A stretch of DNA of 7,267 nt, from NCBI RefSeq assembly GCF_014904065.1, contig NZ_JACXJG010000011.1:1-7267 (forward strand), read 5' to 3'. This document shows, piece by piece, positions 1 through 5,924 of this stretch. Within the stretch, counting starts at the first letter, position 1. Every line of letters starts with the position of its first letter. The DNA comes from Gulosibacter sediminis. GTDB taxonomy: Bacteria; Actinomycetota; Actinomycetes; Actinomycetales; Microbacteriaceae. Below the pieces are notes generated by a model. It worked only from the letters and a program-made list of their open reading frames with translations. It was not told the DNA's origin and did no database searches. A program made the translations under genes and the position numbers.

Positions 1-112
1 CTAACAACGGGGGCGGCCCACTACCAAAGAGAACCTCATAACTTTAGTGTCGATCCAAGCTCAGAAACGAGAGATGATGGACCACCGGCAATATTGACAT
101 CGAGGAGCCACC

Positions 113-187
113 GTGACCGTAGGTATGAACACCTCACATAACCTCTGCGTAAGCAGATTCAGTGGCCGCACATACTTCAGTTGCTGA
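113..187 (+). CDS. possible 24-residue leader peptide ahead of the membrane protein gene
   Basis: A GTG start lies five bases after a clean GAGGAG ribosome site (102-107). The frame runs 24 codons to a TGA. The peptide begins MTVGMNTSHN and ends GRTYFSC; it has two cysteines and no hydrophobic segment. Its stop codon overlaps a second GAGGAG (186-191), which is well placed for the TTG at 199. A ribosome ending here would therefore sit on the next gene's ribosome site, the usual geometry of translational coupling. It could be a regulatory leader, a small secreted or modified peptide, or a chance frame. I recognise no family. Only the ribosome site and the position support it. Confidence 0.3.
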   Translation: MTVGMNTSHNLCVSRFSGRTYFSC

Positions 188-198
188 GGAGCAGCCCG

Positions 199-1296
199 TT
201 GCGATTCCTACTCGTCGTCCCTGTCAACCGCGAATCGGCCGTCGAACCTGCTCGCTCGATGAGTGAACCCGGCACGTTGAAAGCGCGCACTTCGACGTCG
301 ACCCGGCTGCTCGCCCAAGAGTGGACCGACCATCCGGAAGAACTGACCGTCGGGACGTCGCGCTTCCGAATCGACGCCGCGGCACACTGTGATGTCGCGG
401 CCCGACGCTACTTCGCACTCGAGGTGACCGGAGGCGTCTCGGATGGAGTGGAAATCGAGACGCTCGAAACCGAGCTGAGTACATTCGCACTCGACTACAT
501 CAGCTCTGTTTCCTCGTTCGGCGAGAGCGAACTTCCGTGGGTCGCACGCTATGCCCTGCTTGATGTCGGCGAAGACGACCTTCCACACTGGATGGCCGCG
601 GATCGGACAACCATCGAGTTTTCTGGCGACGCGGCAATCGCGGAAGCGGTTACCACTACCGCCGAGATGGGGTGGGGGAACGGACTGGTCCGTGGCTGGA
701 ACGCCATTCCGCAGCCCAGGCGTCATGAGTTCGTCCGCGGCATCATTGATGCGCAGCACATCTGGCAGGATGCGGCGAGGCTCGTCAGGAGGAACGAGCA
801 TGCATTTGAACGCGCGATCGCCTGTCAGAAGAAGCCGACGCGTGGAGCCGTCCGGAGCCTCGCTTCAGAGTCAGCCGACATCGAAATCAGGGTCAGTTCA
901 CACCAGCTTCTGCTCGATGACCTGATCCAGAACGTCCAAGGGCTGCGCAGACTTGTGGCCGACTCCCTTCTTGACGCATGGAGATATGAACGGTTCGTCA
1001 GCAGGCTTCTCGAGAGAAATAGAGATGTCGCGCACCAGGTAAGGAACTTGGGAGCGCGAGTCGACTCACGCCATCAGGCAGCAATTCAAGCAACTCTTCT
1101 CGTCCTCGGTTTCTTCGTCATCATCGATACGACGCTCTCCCTAATATCAACGGCGTACTCCGGCGAGGTTTCGGGCGCTCCCGGGGGAGACGTTGGATTT
1201 TTCACCGTGCTACGGTCAGGCGACTCCGACCTTCTGCTCGGCGCATCCATTCTCATCACGTTGATCCTCGCGGCGACCCTTGCAAGAAGAAGATAG
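199..1296 (+). CDS. hypothetical membrane-anchored protein, two C-terminal transmembrane helices
   Basis: I do not recognise this family. From TTG 199 it is 365 residues. About the first 290 are soluble and mixed in composition, with a Trp/Gly-rich patch (GWGNGLVRGWN) near residue 160. A helical, Arg/Leu-rich stretch at about 230-290 could form a stalk. Helix 1 is at about 298-320, with an Asp buried in it, and helix 2 at about 342-361. A short Gly/Ser-rich loop joins them, and the protein ends in ARRR, suggesting a cytosolic tail and soluble domain. TTG 199 is chosen because GAGGAG lies seven bases upstream. TTG 181 and ATG 259 are in frame but have no ribosome site. The lyase-like gene starts nine bases after the stop, so the two are probably co-transcribed. 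Third positions are less G/C-rich than in neighbours: 26 of the last 41 codons, against 30 of the last 35 in the reductase gene at 3903. Three consecutive AGA codons end the gene. Both points suggest transfer. Confidence 0.72.
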   Translation: MRFLLVVPVNRESAVEPARSMSEPGTLKARTSTSTRLLAQEWTDHPEELTVGTSRFRIDAAAHCDVAARRYFALEVTGGVSDGVEIETLETELSTFALDYISSVSSFGESELPWVARYALLDVGEDDLPHWMAADRTTIEFSGDAAIAEAVTTTAEMGWGNGLVRGWNAIPQPRRHEFVRGIIDAQHIWQDAARLVRRNEHAFERAIACQKKPTRGAVRSLASESADIEIRVSSHQLLLDDLIQNVQGLRRLVADSLLDAWRYERFVSRLLERNRDVAHQVRNLGARVDSRHQAAIQATLLVLGFFVIIDTTLSLISTAYSGEVSGAPGGDVGFFTVLRSGDSDLLLGASILITLILAATLARRR

Positions 1297-1305
1297 GACA
1301 GGGCC

Positions 1306-2502
1306 ATGTCCGCAAATGAACTCGGCAGAACCATCTCCGGTCTAATCGACGCCGGCTTTCGCGATGAGGCGATCACTCGAAGTACCATCGATCGGTCACG
1401 GATCGATGTTCTGCTCTCCACTGACCCCACCCCGCCGATATACGGATTCACGACGCTACTCGGCCACCTCGACGCTGTACCTGCCACAGTAAATGACCAG
1501 CAGCGGCTTCTCCAGGCTCACCTCGTCGGGCCTACCCACGCGTTCCCCCACTCGTGGGGGCGGCTCCTGCTCGCAACAAAGCTCTCCCAGCTCGCTCATG
1601 GACAATCCGGGCTGCACCCCGACACACACCGCGCGTTGATAGGCGCGGCACAGACCGCCGCTCAAGGTGGCCAGCAGTGGATCGGGAACTGGACCGCGAG
1701 CTACAGCAGCGGCGATGTCGTATCCGGAGCGTGGTTCGTGGAGGCGCTGTGCACCCGGTATTCTGTTCGCCTCGCGCACCGAGGGGACCTAATCGCGCTC
1801 ATCAGCGGCAGCTTCGTCTCCACAGCGGCCGCCCTCATCGTTGTTGACTGCTTCGATCGATTGAGCAAGCGCGCGCTCGCTCTGATTCGCGCCACGACAG
1901 CGATGATCCCCATCCCGACCGGCGTGCAACTGCCGGTTACTCTCCGTGACCTCAATCCAGTGACGAACTTCGTCGACGTGGCACTCTGTGGCGCGCTTCG
2001 CGGGCTGCGTGACCGCCTCTCCCGCGCTAGCGGCAACCCGCTCTTCTTCGCAAACGACGGCGAGTTCGCCGCCCGGAGCCAGTCCAGCTTCCTCGACTTC
2101 ACCCTCACCGGTGCCCTGACAGAGGCAATCCAGGCGATCGGAGCACTAGCGGCGTACGTGCGCGCTGCCATTCGCTACGCCACCGCCAACGACGCCGATT
2201 CACCCGATGCGCGCGTTCAGCCCGCGAAGATCGCCCAAGCCCTCGTGCGCGACATCGGGCTAACGGCGCTGCCGACCGAGTTCGCGCTCACGGAGTCCGA
2301 AGGTGTCGAGGACGTCGGGGATCTCAGCTTGGCGACAGCGCGGCAACTCGCAACTTCGCTCTCACGGTTCGAGCGACTCCTCGACCTTGCGGAGCACGCT
2401 TCGCCCGCTGCTTTGGGGGAAGGAAACATCGATTCACCCGTCCTATCCGACATTGCGCATCTCACCGACTCAAAGAACCTGCTCCCCTATCTCAGGCAGT
2501 AA
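1306..2502 (+). CDS. divergent aromatic amino acid (histidine/phenylalanine) ammonia-lyase-like protein
   Basis: This 398-residue protein matches the histidine/phenylalanine ammonia-lyase fold in order. The substrate-loop equivalent is IYGFTTLLGHLDA (45-57). H72 sits where the SH.AG histidine lies. LLLATKLSQLAHGQSG (87-102) matches the family's LL..R.N.LA.G.SG. ASYSSGD (131-137) lies at the cofactor-forming GASGD, NPLFF (244-248) at the family's DNPL, and GVEDVGDLSLATARQL (333-348) at GQEDHVSMG..AA. Family members are near 500 residues and use an MIO group made from Ala-Ser-Gly; here the triad reads Ser-Ser-Gly. The YSLRC motif, which supplies a catalytic Tyr and the carboxylate-binding Arg, is absent (NPVTNFVDVALCG instead). 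The conserved INGT is ISGS, and the SGGNFHG segment is not recognisable. It may be a pseudoenzyme or act on a substrate other than a free amino acid. AGGACAGG just upstream is a modest ribosome site. It follows the membrane protein gene by nine bases. The family call is from motif order by eye; function is open. Confidence 0.72.
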   Translation: MSANELGRTISGLIDAGFRDEAITRSTIDRSRIDVLLSTDPTPPIYGFTTLLGHLDAVPATVNDQQRLLQAHLVGPTHAFPHSWGRLLLATKLSQLAHGQSGLHPDTHRALIGAAQTAAQGGQQWIGNWTASYSSGDVVSGAWFVEALCTRYSVRLAHRGDLIALISGSFVSTAAALIVVDCFDRLSKRALALIRATTAMIPIPTGVQLPVTLRDLNPVTNFVDVALCGALRGLRDRLSRASGNPLFFANDGEFAARSQSSFLDFTLTGALTEAIQAIGALAAYVRAAIRYATANDADSPDARVQPAKIAQALVRDIGLTALPTEFALTESEGVEDVGDLSLATARQLATSLSRFERLLDLAEHASPAALGEGNIDSPVLSDIAHLTDSKNLLPYLRQ

Positions 2503-2530
2503 TCAGCCGGGTCATCCCCGACTTGGCTCA

Positions 2531-2657
2531 TACGTGTTCGTGTCGGCGACGCGGTTTCACGACCGCGAGCTGGTGCTCGCAAACGGCGCGCATCCCTCGG
2601 CCGCGCCGGGCCCGGTGTGGTGGCCTAGCGTAACCGAGGCGATGCGGTGCATTCCGG
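2531..2657 (+). pseudogene. possible coding remnant at the island edge
   Basis: Within the convergent gap, one + frame reads about 42 codons (YVFVSATRFHDRELVL and onward) with strongly host-like codon use: in the first 45 codons from 2531, 37 end in G or C. The gene pair to its left is far less biased. There is no in-frame start with a ribosome site, and the frame then runs antisense through the 3' end of the flavin reductase gene. It may be the stump of a chromosomal gene broken when the left-hand module arrived. It may equally be ordinary GC-rich spacer. Confidence 0.2.
2584..2608. terminator. GC-rich stem-loop between convergent genes
   Basis: CGGCGCG (2584-2590) pairs perfectly with CGCGCCG (2602-2608) across an 11-base loop. 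It is followed by a 10-base palindrome, CCGGGCCCGG (2606-2615). A weaker stem, CGCGG/CCGCG, lies at 2550-2567. None has a T-run. The position between two converging genes suits a bidirectional terminator, but dyads are common in such GC-rich DNA. Confidence 0.25.
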
Positions 2658-3737
2658 TTAGCGGTGCGCGCGTCGATACGGCCCGGGCACGAGTCCGGCG
2701 TCGAAGCGCAGCGCCTCCTGCGCCTGGATCGGCAGGCGCGGGTTGCGCAGCAGCTCACGGCCGATGAGCACGACGTCGGCCTGCCCCGTGACGAGCACGT
2801 GCTCGGCCTGCAGCGGGTCGTTGATGAGCCCGACGGCCCCGGTCGGGATGCCCGCCTCGGCGCGCACGCGGCTCGCGAACGGCGTCTGGTAGCCGGGGCC
2901 GACGGGGATCTCGGCGAGCACGTTGCCGCCGGTCGACACGTCAATGAAATCGACTCCGTGCTCCTTAAGCCAGCTTGAGAGCTGCACCGTCTCGTCGATG
3001 GTGACGCCGCCCTCGGTCCAGTCCGTGGCCGAGAGGCGCACGAACAGTGGCACGGTGTCGGCGATCTCGGCGCGCACGGCGTCGACGATTTCGAGCAGTA
3101 GGCGCGCTCGGTTCTCGAGCGAACCGCCGTACTCATCGGTGCGCTGGTTGCTCAGCGGTGAAATGAACGAGTGGAGCAGGTAGCCGTGGGCGGCGTGGAG
3201 TTCGAGGAAGTCGAAGCCAGCGTCGAGCGCACGGTTGGCTGCGGCGACGAACGCGGCCTTCACCTCGGCCAGGCCGGCTTCGTCGAGCGCCTCCGGGGTG
3301 TCGAGCCCGTCGAAAGCGATCGTCGAGGGGGCGACGGTCACCCAAGCACCGTCCTCCGTCGAGAGCGAGCCGCTCTTGCCCTCGGCGTCGTACTCGCCGT
3401 AGGTGCTCGCCTTGCGCCCGGCGTGGGCGAGCTGGATGCCGATCTTGGCCCCCTGCGAGTGCACGAAGTCCACGATCGGGGTGAACGCGTCGCGCTGTTC
3501 GTCGTTCCACAGGCCGAGGTCGCGAGGCGAGATGCGCCCCTCGGGCACGACACCCGTCGCCTCGACGATGATTGCGCCGGCGCCGCCGATCGCGAACTGC
3601 CCGAGGTGCACGAGATGCCACGGGGTCGGCACGCCGTCGTGCTGTTCAACGACGTACTGACACATCGGCGGCGCCCAGATGCGGTTGCGGAAGGTCACGC
3701 CGCGCAGCGTGAGCGGCTCGAACAACTTGTGGGTCAT
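2658..3737 (-). CDS. namA: NADPH-dependent ene-reductase, old yellow enzyme of the YqjM class
   Basis: This is an FMN enzyme that reduces the C=C bond of alpha,beta-unsaturated aldehydes, ketones, maleimides and similar compounds using NAD(P)H; it is cytosolic. The 359-residue protein is one TIM barrel and follows YqjM closely. The class-specific Cys26 and Tyr28 are at the same numbers (PMCQYV). Q102 is in IQLAHAGRKA. The substrate-anion pair is H181/H184 (ELHAAHGYLL), R234 is in FVRLSATDW, and the phosphate-binding end is VLIGRELLRNP (323-333). YqjM is slightly shorter; the extra length here is a basic C-terminal tail. The ATG is supported by AGGAG four bases upstream. The gene is divergent from the AcuI-like reductase across 165 bp, so the two may share control. 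The class assignment is firm; the physiological substrate is unknown. Confidence 0.93.
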   Translation of the reverse strand: MTHKLFEPLTLRGVTFRNRIWAPPMCQYVVEQHDGVPTPWHLVHLGQFAIGGAGAIIVEATGVVPEGRISPRDLGLWNDEQRDAFTPIVDFVHSQGAKIGIQLAHAGRKASTYGEYDAEGKSGSLSTEDGAWVTVAPSTIAFDGLDTPEALDEAGLAEVKAAFVAAANRALDAGFDFLELHAAHGYLLHSFISPLSNQRTDEYGGSLENRARLLLEIVDAVRAEIADTVPLFVRLSATDWTEGGVTIDETVQLSSWLKEHGVDFIDVSTGGNVLAEIPVGPGYQTPFASRVRAEAGIPTGAVGLINDPLQAEHVLVTGQADVVLIGRELLRNPRLPIQAQEALRFDAGLVPGPYRRAHR

Positions 3738-3902
3738 CGTGCTCCTGAATGTCGAGGATTGCTTCGGCGTGCCCGGGCGCCTTGACGTGAAATGCCACGC
3801 CCCGAAGCCAACGGCTGTCGCTTGGTTTTATTCCGCCGGCGGTCAGTCGACGCGCAACGCCCCGCCCTATCCTGAACTCCATCGCCACCAAAGGAGCTGC
3901 AC
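3738..3902. promoter_or_regulatory. divergent promoter region between two C=C reductase genes
   Basis: These 165 bp must serve both reductase genes. For the + gene, TATCCT (3868-3873) fits a TAnnnT -10 at a sensible distance from the ribosome site AAAGGAG (3890-3896, six-base spacer to GTG 3903); I see no convincing -35. For the - gene the AGGAG is at 3742-3746. A perfect 10-base palindrome, CCGCCGGCGG (3833-3842), lies near the middle next to an A/T-rich patch and is a possible operator. Confidence 0.35.
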
Positions 3903-4916
3903 GTGAGCTTTCGCGCCATCGTCATTGAACAGACCACCGACCGAGGTCGCATCACCGAACACGCCGCCAAGCTGCGCGAGCTCGACGATGACTTCCTCAC
4001 TGCTTCGGGCGGTGAGCGGCCGATCGATATCGAGGTCGAGTACTCCGACATCAATTACAAGGACGGCATGGCGATAGCCGGCCGCCCCGGCATCGTCAAG
4101 GCGTCCCCGCTCATCCCCGGCATCGACCTCGTCGGCCGGGTCGTCTCGTCGGCGGATCTCGCGTTCCAGCCGGGCGACGAGGTGATCCTCACCGGCGACG
4201 GCATCGGCGAAACGAAGCATGGCGGGCTCAGTGAACGGGCCCGCGTGAACGGCGACGCGCTTGTGCGCCGCCCCCAGTCCCTCAGCGCGAAGCGCGCGGC
4301 CGCGATCGGAACTGCTGGCTTCACCGCGATGCTCTCGGTCCTCGCACTCGAACGCGCGGGCGTCACACGCGATTCGGGGCCGGTCGCGGTCACCGGCGCC
4401 TCGGGCGGCGTCGGTTCGATCGCCGTCGCGATTCTCGCGAAGCTCGGCTACGAAGTGGCGGCGATCACCGGCCGCGCCCAGGTGCAGGGCGACTTCCTTG
4501 CATCACTCGGCGCCGCGGAGGTGCTCGACCGGGCCGAGTTCGTCGAATCCGGCGCGCCACTGCAGCAGCGCCGCTGGGCCGGCGCAGTCGACTGCGTCGG
4601 CTCGACCGTGCTCGCAAACCTGCTCTCGCAGACCTTCGACAACGGCACCGTCACCGCCTGTGGCCTTGCCGCGGGCACCGATCTTCCGACGACCGTGTTG
4701 CCGTTCATCCTGCGCGGCGTTTCGCTGGCGGGCATCAACTCGGTCACCGCGTCGCGCACCCTCCGGCAACAGGCGTGGGATCGCCTCGCGAGCGACCTGC
4801 CTTTCGAGCTGCTCGACTCGCTCACCGAGGAGACGACGCTCGAGGGTGCCTTCGACATCGCCGACGAAATCCTCGCCGGGCGGGTGCGAGGCCGTACCGT
4901 CGTGAAACTCGCCTAA
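3903..4916 (+). CDS. acuI: YhdH/AcuI-type NADPH-dependent enoyl (acryloyl-CoA-like) reductase
   Basis: This is a zinc-free medium-chain dehydrogenase/reductase. The YhdH/AcuI family reduces acryloyl-CoA or similar activated alkenes with NADPH; it is cytosolic. Of 337 residues, the GroES-like half holds NYKD (51-54), IPGID (71-75) and LTGDGIGE (96-103). IGTAGFTAMLS (125-135) precedes the Rossmann motif TGASGGVGS (154-162). TGR at 169-171 supplies the Arg expected to bind the NADP 2'-phosphate. GLAAGTDLPTTVLPFILRGV (244-263) and the final GRTVVK are also family marks. The match to E. coli YhdH is almost continuous from memory, with a small N-terminal insertion (about 22-36). GTG is chosen because AAAGGAG sits six bases upstream. 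The stop is only 14 bp from the end of the converging LysR gene. The family is firm. Acryloyl-CoA as substrate is inferred, as no DMSP or propionate genes are in view. Confidence 0.9.
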   Translation: MSFRAIVIEQTTDRGRITEHAAKLRELDDDFLTASGGERPIDIEVEYSDINYKDGMAIAGRPGIVKASPLIPGIDLVGRVVSSADLAFQPGDEVILTGDGIGETKHGGLSERARVNGDALVRRPQSLSAKRAAAIGTAGFTAMLSVLALERAGVTRDSGPVAVTGASGGVGSIAVAILAKLGYEVAAITGRAQVQGDFLASLGAAEVLDRAEFVESGAPLQQRRWAGAVDCVGSTVLANLLSQTFDNGTVTACGLAAGTDLPTTVLPFILRGVSLAGINSVTASRTLRQQAWDRLASDLPFELLDSLTEETTLEGAFDIADEILAGRVRGRTVVKLA

Positions 4917-4930
4917 CCAAGGGACTACGC

Positions 4931-5839
4931 CTACATCGCTGGCTCGTGGACGGCCGCCTCGGGACGCCGAGCGAGCAGCCCGAGCACGGCCATCATGAGC
5001 GGCGTCGACTGCAGGCTGCGCCGCGACACCGTGTAGACCGTGCGCGACTCGGCCGGCCCGAGGTCGACGAACCGCGTGCCGCTGAGTAGGCGCGACGGGA
5101 TGAGCGCGGGGAGGAACCCCACCGCGACGCCCTCGCGAGCGAGGTTTTGGTGAACGAGCATGTCGGAGCTCTCGAAACGGATGCGCGGCTCGAAGCCCGC
5201 GCGGCGGCACAGCGACATCGCCCAGTCGCGCGTCGGTGTGCCGGGCAGTTCCATGACCCAGTCAAGATCCGCGACGTCGCGCGGCCCCGCAACGTCACGC
5301 TCAAGCCCCTCGGGCACGACGAGCAGCATGCGGTCATCGAACAGCACCGTCTCAACGATGTCGTCACGCCGCGGGAACGACTGTCCCGAGTAGCGCTCGA
5401 CGATCGCGAGGTCGAACTCGCGTGACACGACTCGATCGCGCGACACGTCGGCATCGGCCTGCACGACGCTGACGTCGGCCAGGGGATGCTGCTCCCGCAG
5501 CTCGCGTACGAGCTCGGGCACCATCGTCAGGCACGCGCTCTGAAACGCTGCGAGCGAGAGCGTGCCGCGCACCTCATCCTGCGAGGTCGTCACCGCCGAG
5601 TGCGCGCCCTCCCACTCGCGCAGCACGCGGCGCGCGTGGCCGAGCAGCACCTGCCCCTGCGCCGTGAGCCGCACCCGGCGGCCGTCGGGCTCGAGCAGCG
5701 CGGCGTCAAAGTCGCGTTCGAGCTGCGCGAGCTGCTGCGACACCGCCGAGGTGCTGTACGAAAGCAGCTTCGCGACGGCCGAAACCGTACCGAGCCGGTC
5801 GAGCTCGAGCAGCATCCGCAACCGCTTCATCTCACTCAC
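4931..5839 (-). CDS. LysR-type transcriptional regulator
   Basis: The 302-residue protein has the LysR layout. A winged helix-turn-helix spans about 5-64, with the recognition region SYSTSAVSQQLAQLERD at 27-43 and the wing LLEPDGRRVRLTAQG after it. A linker helix follows (about 65-90), then the periplasmic-binding-like effector domain from RGTLSLAAFQSA (91-102) to about 295. DLAIVERY and GVAVGFLPALIP are typical of that domain. It should act as a DNA-binding tetramer that senses a small ligand. GTG 5839 is preferred because GAGGG lies six bases upstream; an in-frame ATG at 5830 is the alternative. It diverges from the RarD-like transporter with a T-N11-A site between them, the arrangement in which a LysR protein usually controls its divergent neighbour. 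It converges tightly on the AcuI-like gene and may or may not regulate it. The effector is unknown. Confidence 0.93.
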   Translation of the reverse strand: MSEMKRLRMLLELDRLGTVSAVAKLLSYSTSAVSQQLAQLERDFDAALLEPDGRRVRLTAQGQVLLGHARRVLREWEGAHSAVTTSQDEVRGTLSLAAFQSACLTMVPELVRELREQHPLADVSVVQADADVSRDRVVSREFDLAIVERYSGQSFPRRDDIVETVLFDDRMLLVVPEGLERDVAGPRDVADLDWVMELPGTPTRDWAMSLCRRAGFEPRIRFESSDMLVHQNLAREGVAVGFLPALIPSRLLSGTRFVDLGPAESRTVYTVSRRSLQSTPLMMAVLGLLARRPEAAVHEPAM

Positions 5840-5855
5840 GCGACACCCTCAATTG

Positions 5856-5861
5856 ATTGTA
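5856..5861 (-). promoter_or_regulatory. putative -10 of the LysR-type gene
   Basis: On the - strand this reads TACAAT, one base from consensus. It would place the transcript start roughly ten bases before GTG 5839, leaving just enough leader for the GAGGG ribosome site. No good -35 is at 17-18 bases; TTGCAA occurs at 20 bases and forms part of the T-N11-A dyad. Autoregulation by the LysR protein is plausible. Confidence 0.35.
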
Positions 5862-5881
5862 AAGTAAAACAAGACATTTTC

Positions 5882-5910
5882 TTGCAAGTATTGCAGCTTT
5901 TGCTTATAGG
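5882..5910 (+). promoter_or_regulatory. putative promoter of the RarD-like transporter
   Basis: TTGCAA (5882-5887) and TATAGG (5905-5910) are separated by exactly 17 bases. A start site would fall near 5917, only about eight bases before GTG 5925, and no ribosome site precedes that codon. The transcript is therefore probably leaderless or nearly so, which is common in actinobacteria. The weak -35 fits a promoter that depends on an activator. Confidence 0.45.
5883..5895. promoter_or_regulatory. LysR-type operator (T-N11-A dyad)
   Basis: TGCAA-GTA-TTGCA is a perfect inverted repeat with a three-base centre, and it is exactly T-N11-A, the LysR box. It sits in the only intergenic space next to a LysR gene and overlaps the transporter's putative -35 (5882-5887). 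A looser dyad, TTGT-N8-ACAA (5857-5872), lies about 10 bp to its left and could be a second contact site. Binding here would affect both divergent promoters. Confidence 0.55.
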
Positions 5911-5924
5911 TCACCCATCCTAGC

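Noticed and set aside
94..129. Perfect TTGACA (94-99) as a promoter for the membrane protein gene
   Set aside because: The only -10-like hexamer, TATGAA at 124-129, is 24 bases away, and a start there would remove the well-placed GTG 113. It was left out as a feature, though it could serve if the leader frame is not real.
1..141. A + frame open from the left edge to a TAA at 139-141, possibly the end of an upstream gene
   Set aside because: Its third positions are A/T-rich and unlike coding sequence here, it overlaps the leader ribosome site, and 46 open codons are not remarkable in such sequence.
162..266. A 34-codon + frame (GTG 162 to TGA 264-266) overlapping ATG 259 of the membrane protein
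   Set aside because: It has no ribosome site and becomes Arg/Cys-rich. The overlap is covered equally well by the longer frame starting at TTG 199.
199..1296. Resemblance of the membrane protein to CorA-type magnesium channels (long helical stalk plus two C-terminal helices)
   Set aside because: No GMN motif follows the first helix, the inter-helix loop is too long, and no other CorA mark is seen. Only the topology is similar.
4917..4930. Terminator between the converging AcuI-like and LysR genes
   Set aside because: The gap is 14 bases with no stem-loop; any terminator must lie inside the coding sequences.
4503..5210. Long - frame spanning the ends of the reductase and LysR genes, and similar long frames inside other genes
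   Set aside because: They are Arg/Ala/His-rich shadows of strong genes in GC-rich DNA, without family features.
5149..5425. Small + frames antisense to the LysR gene
   Set aside because: They have low-complexity Arg/Ser content and no ribosome site, and the - strand reading is a clear LysR protein.
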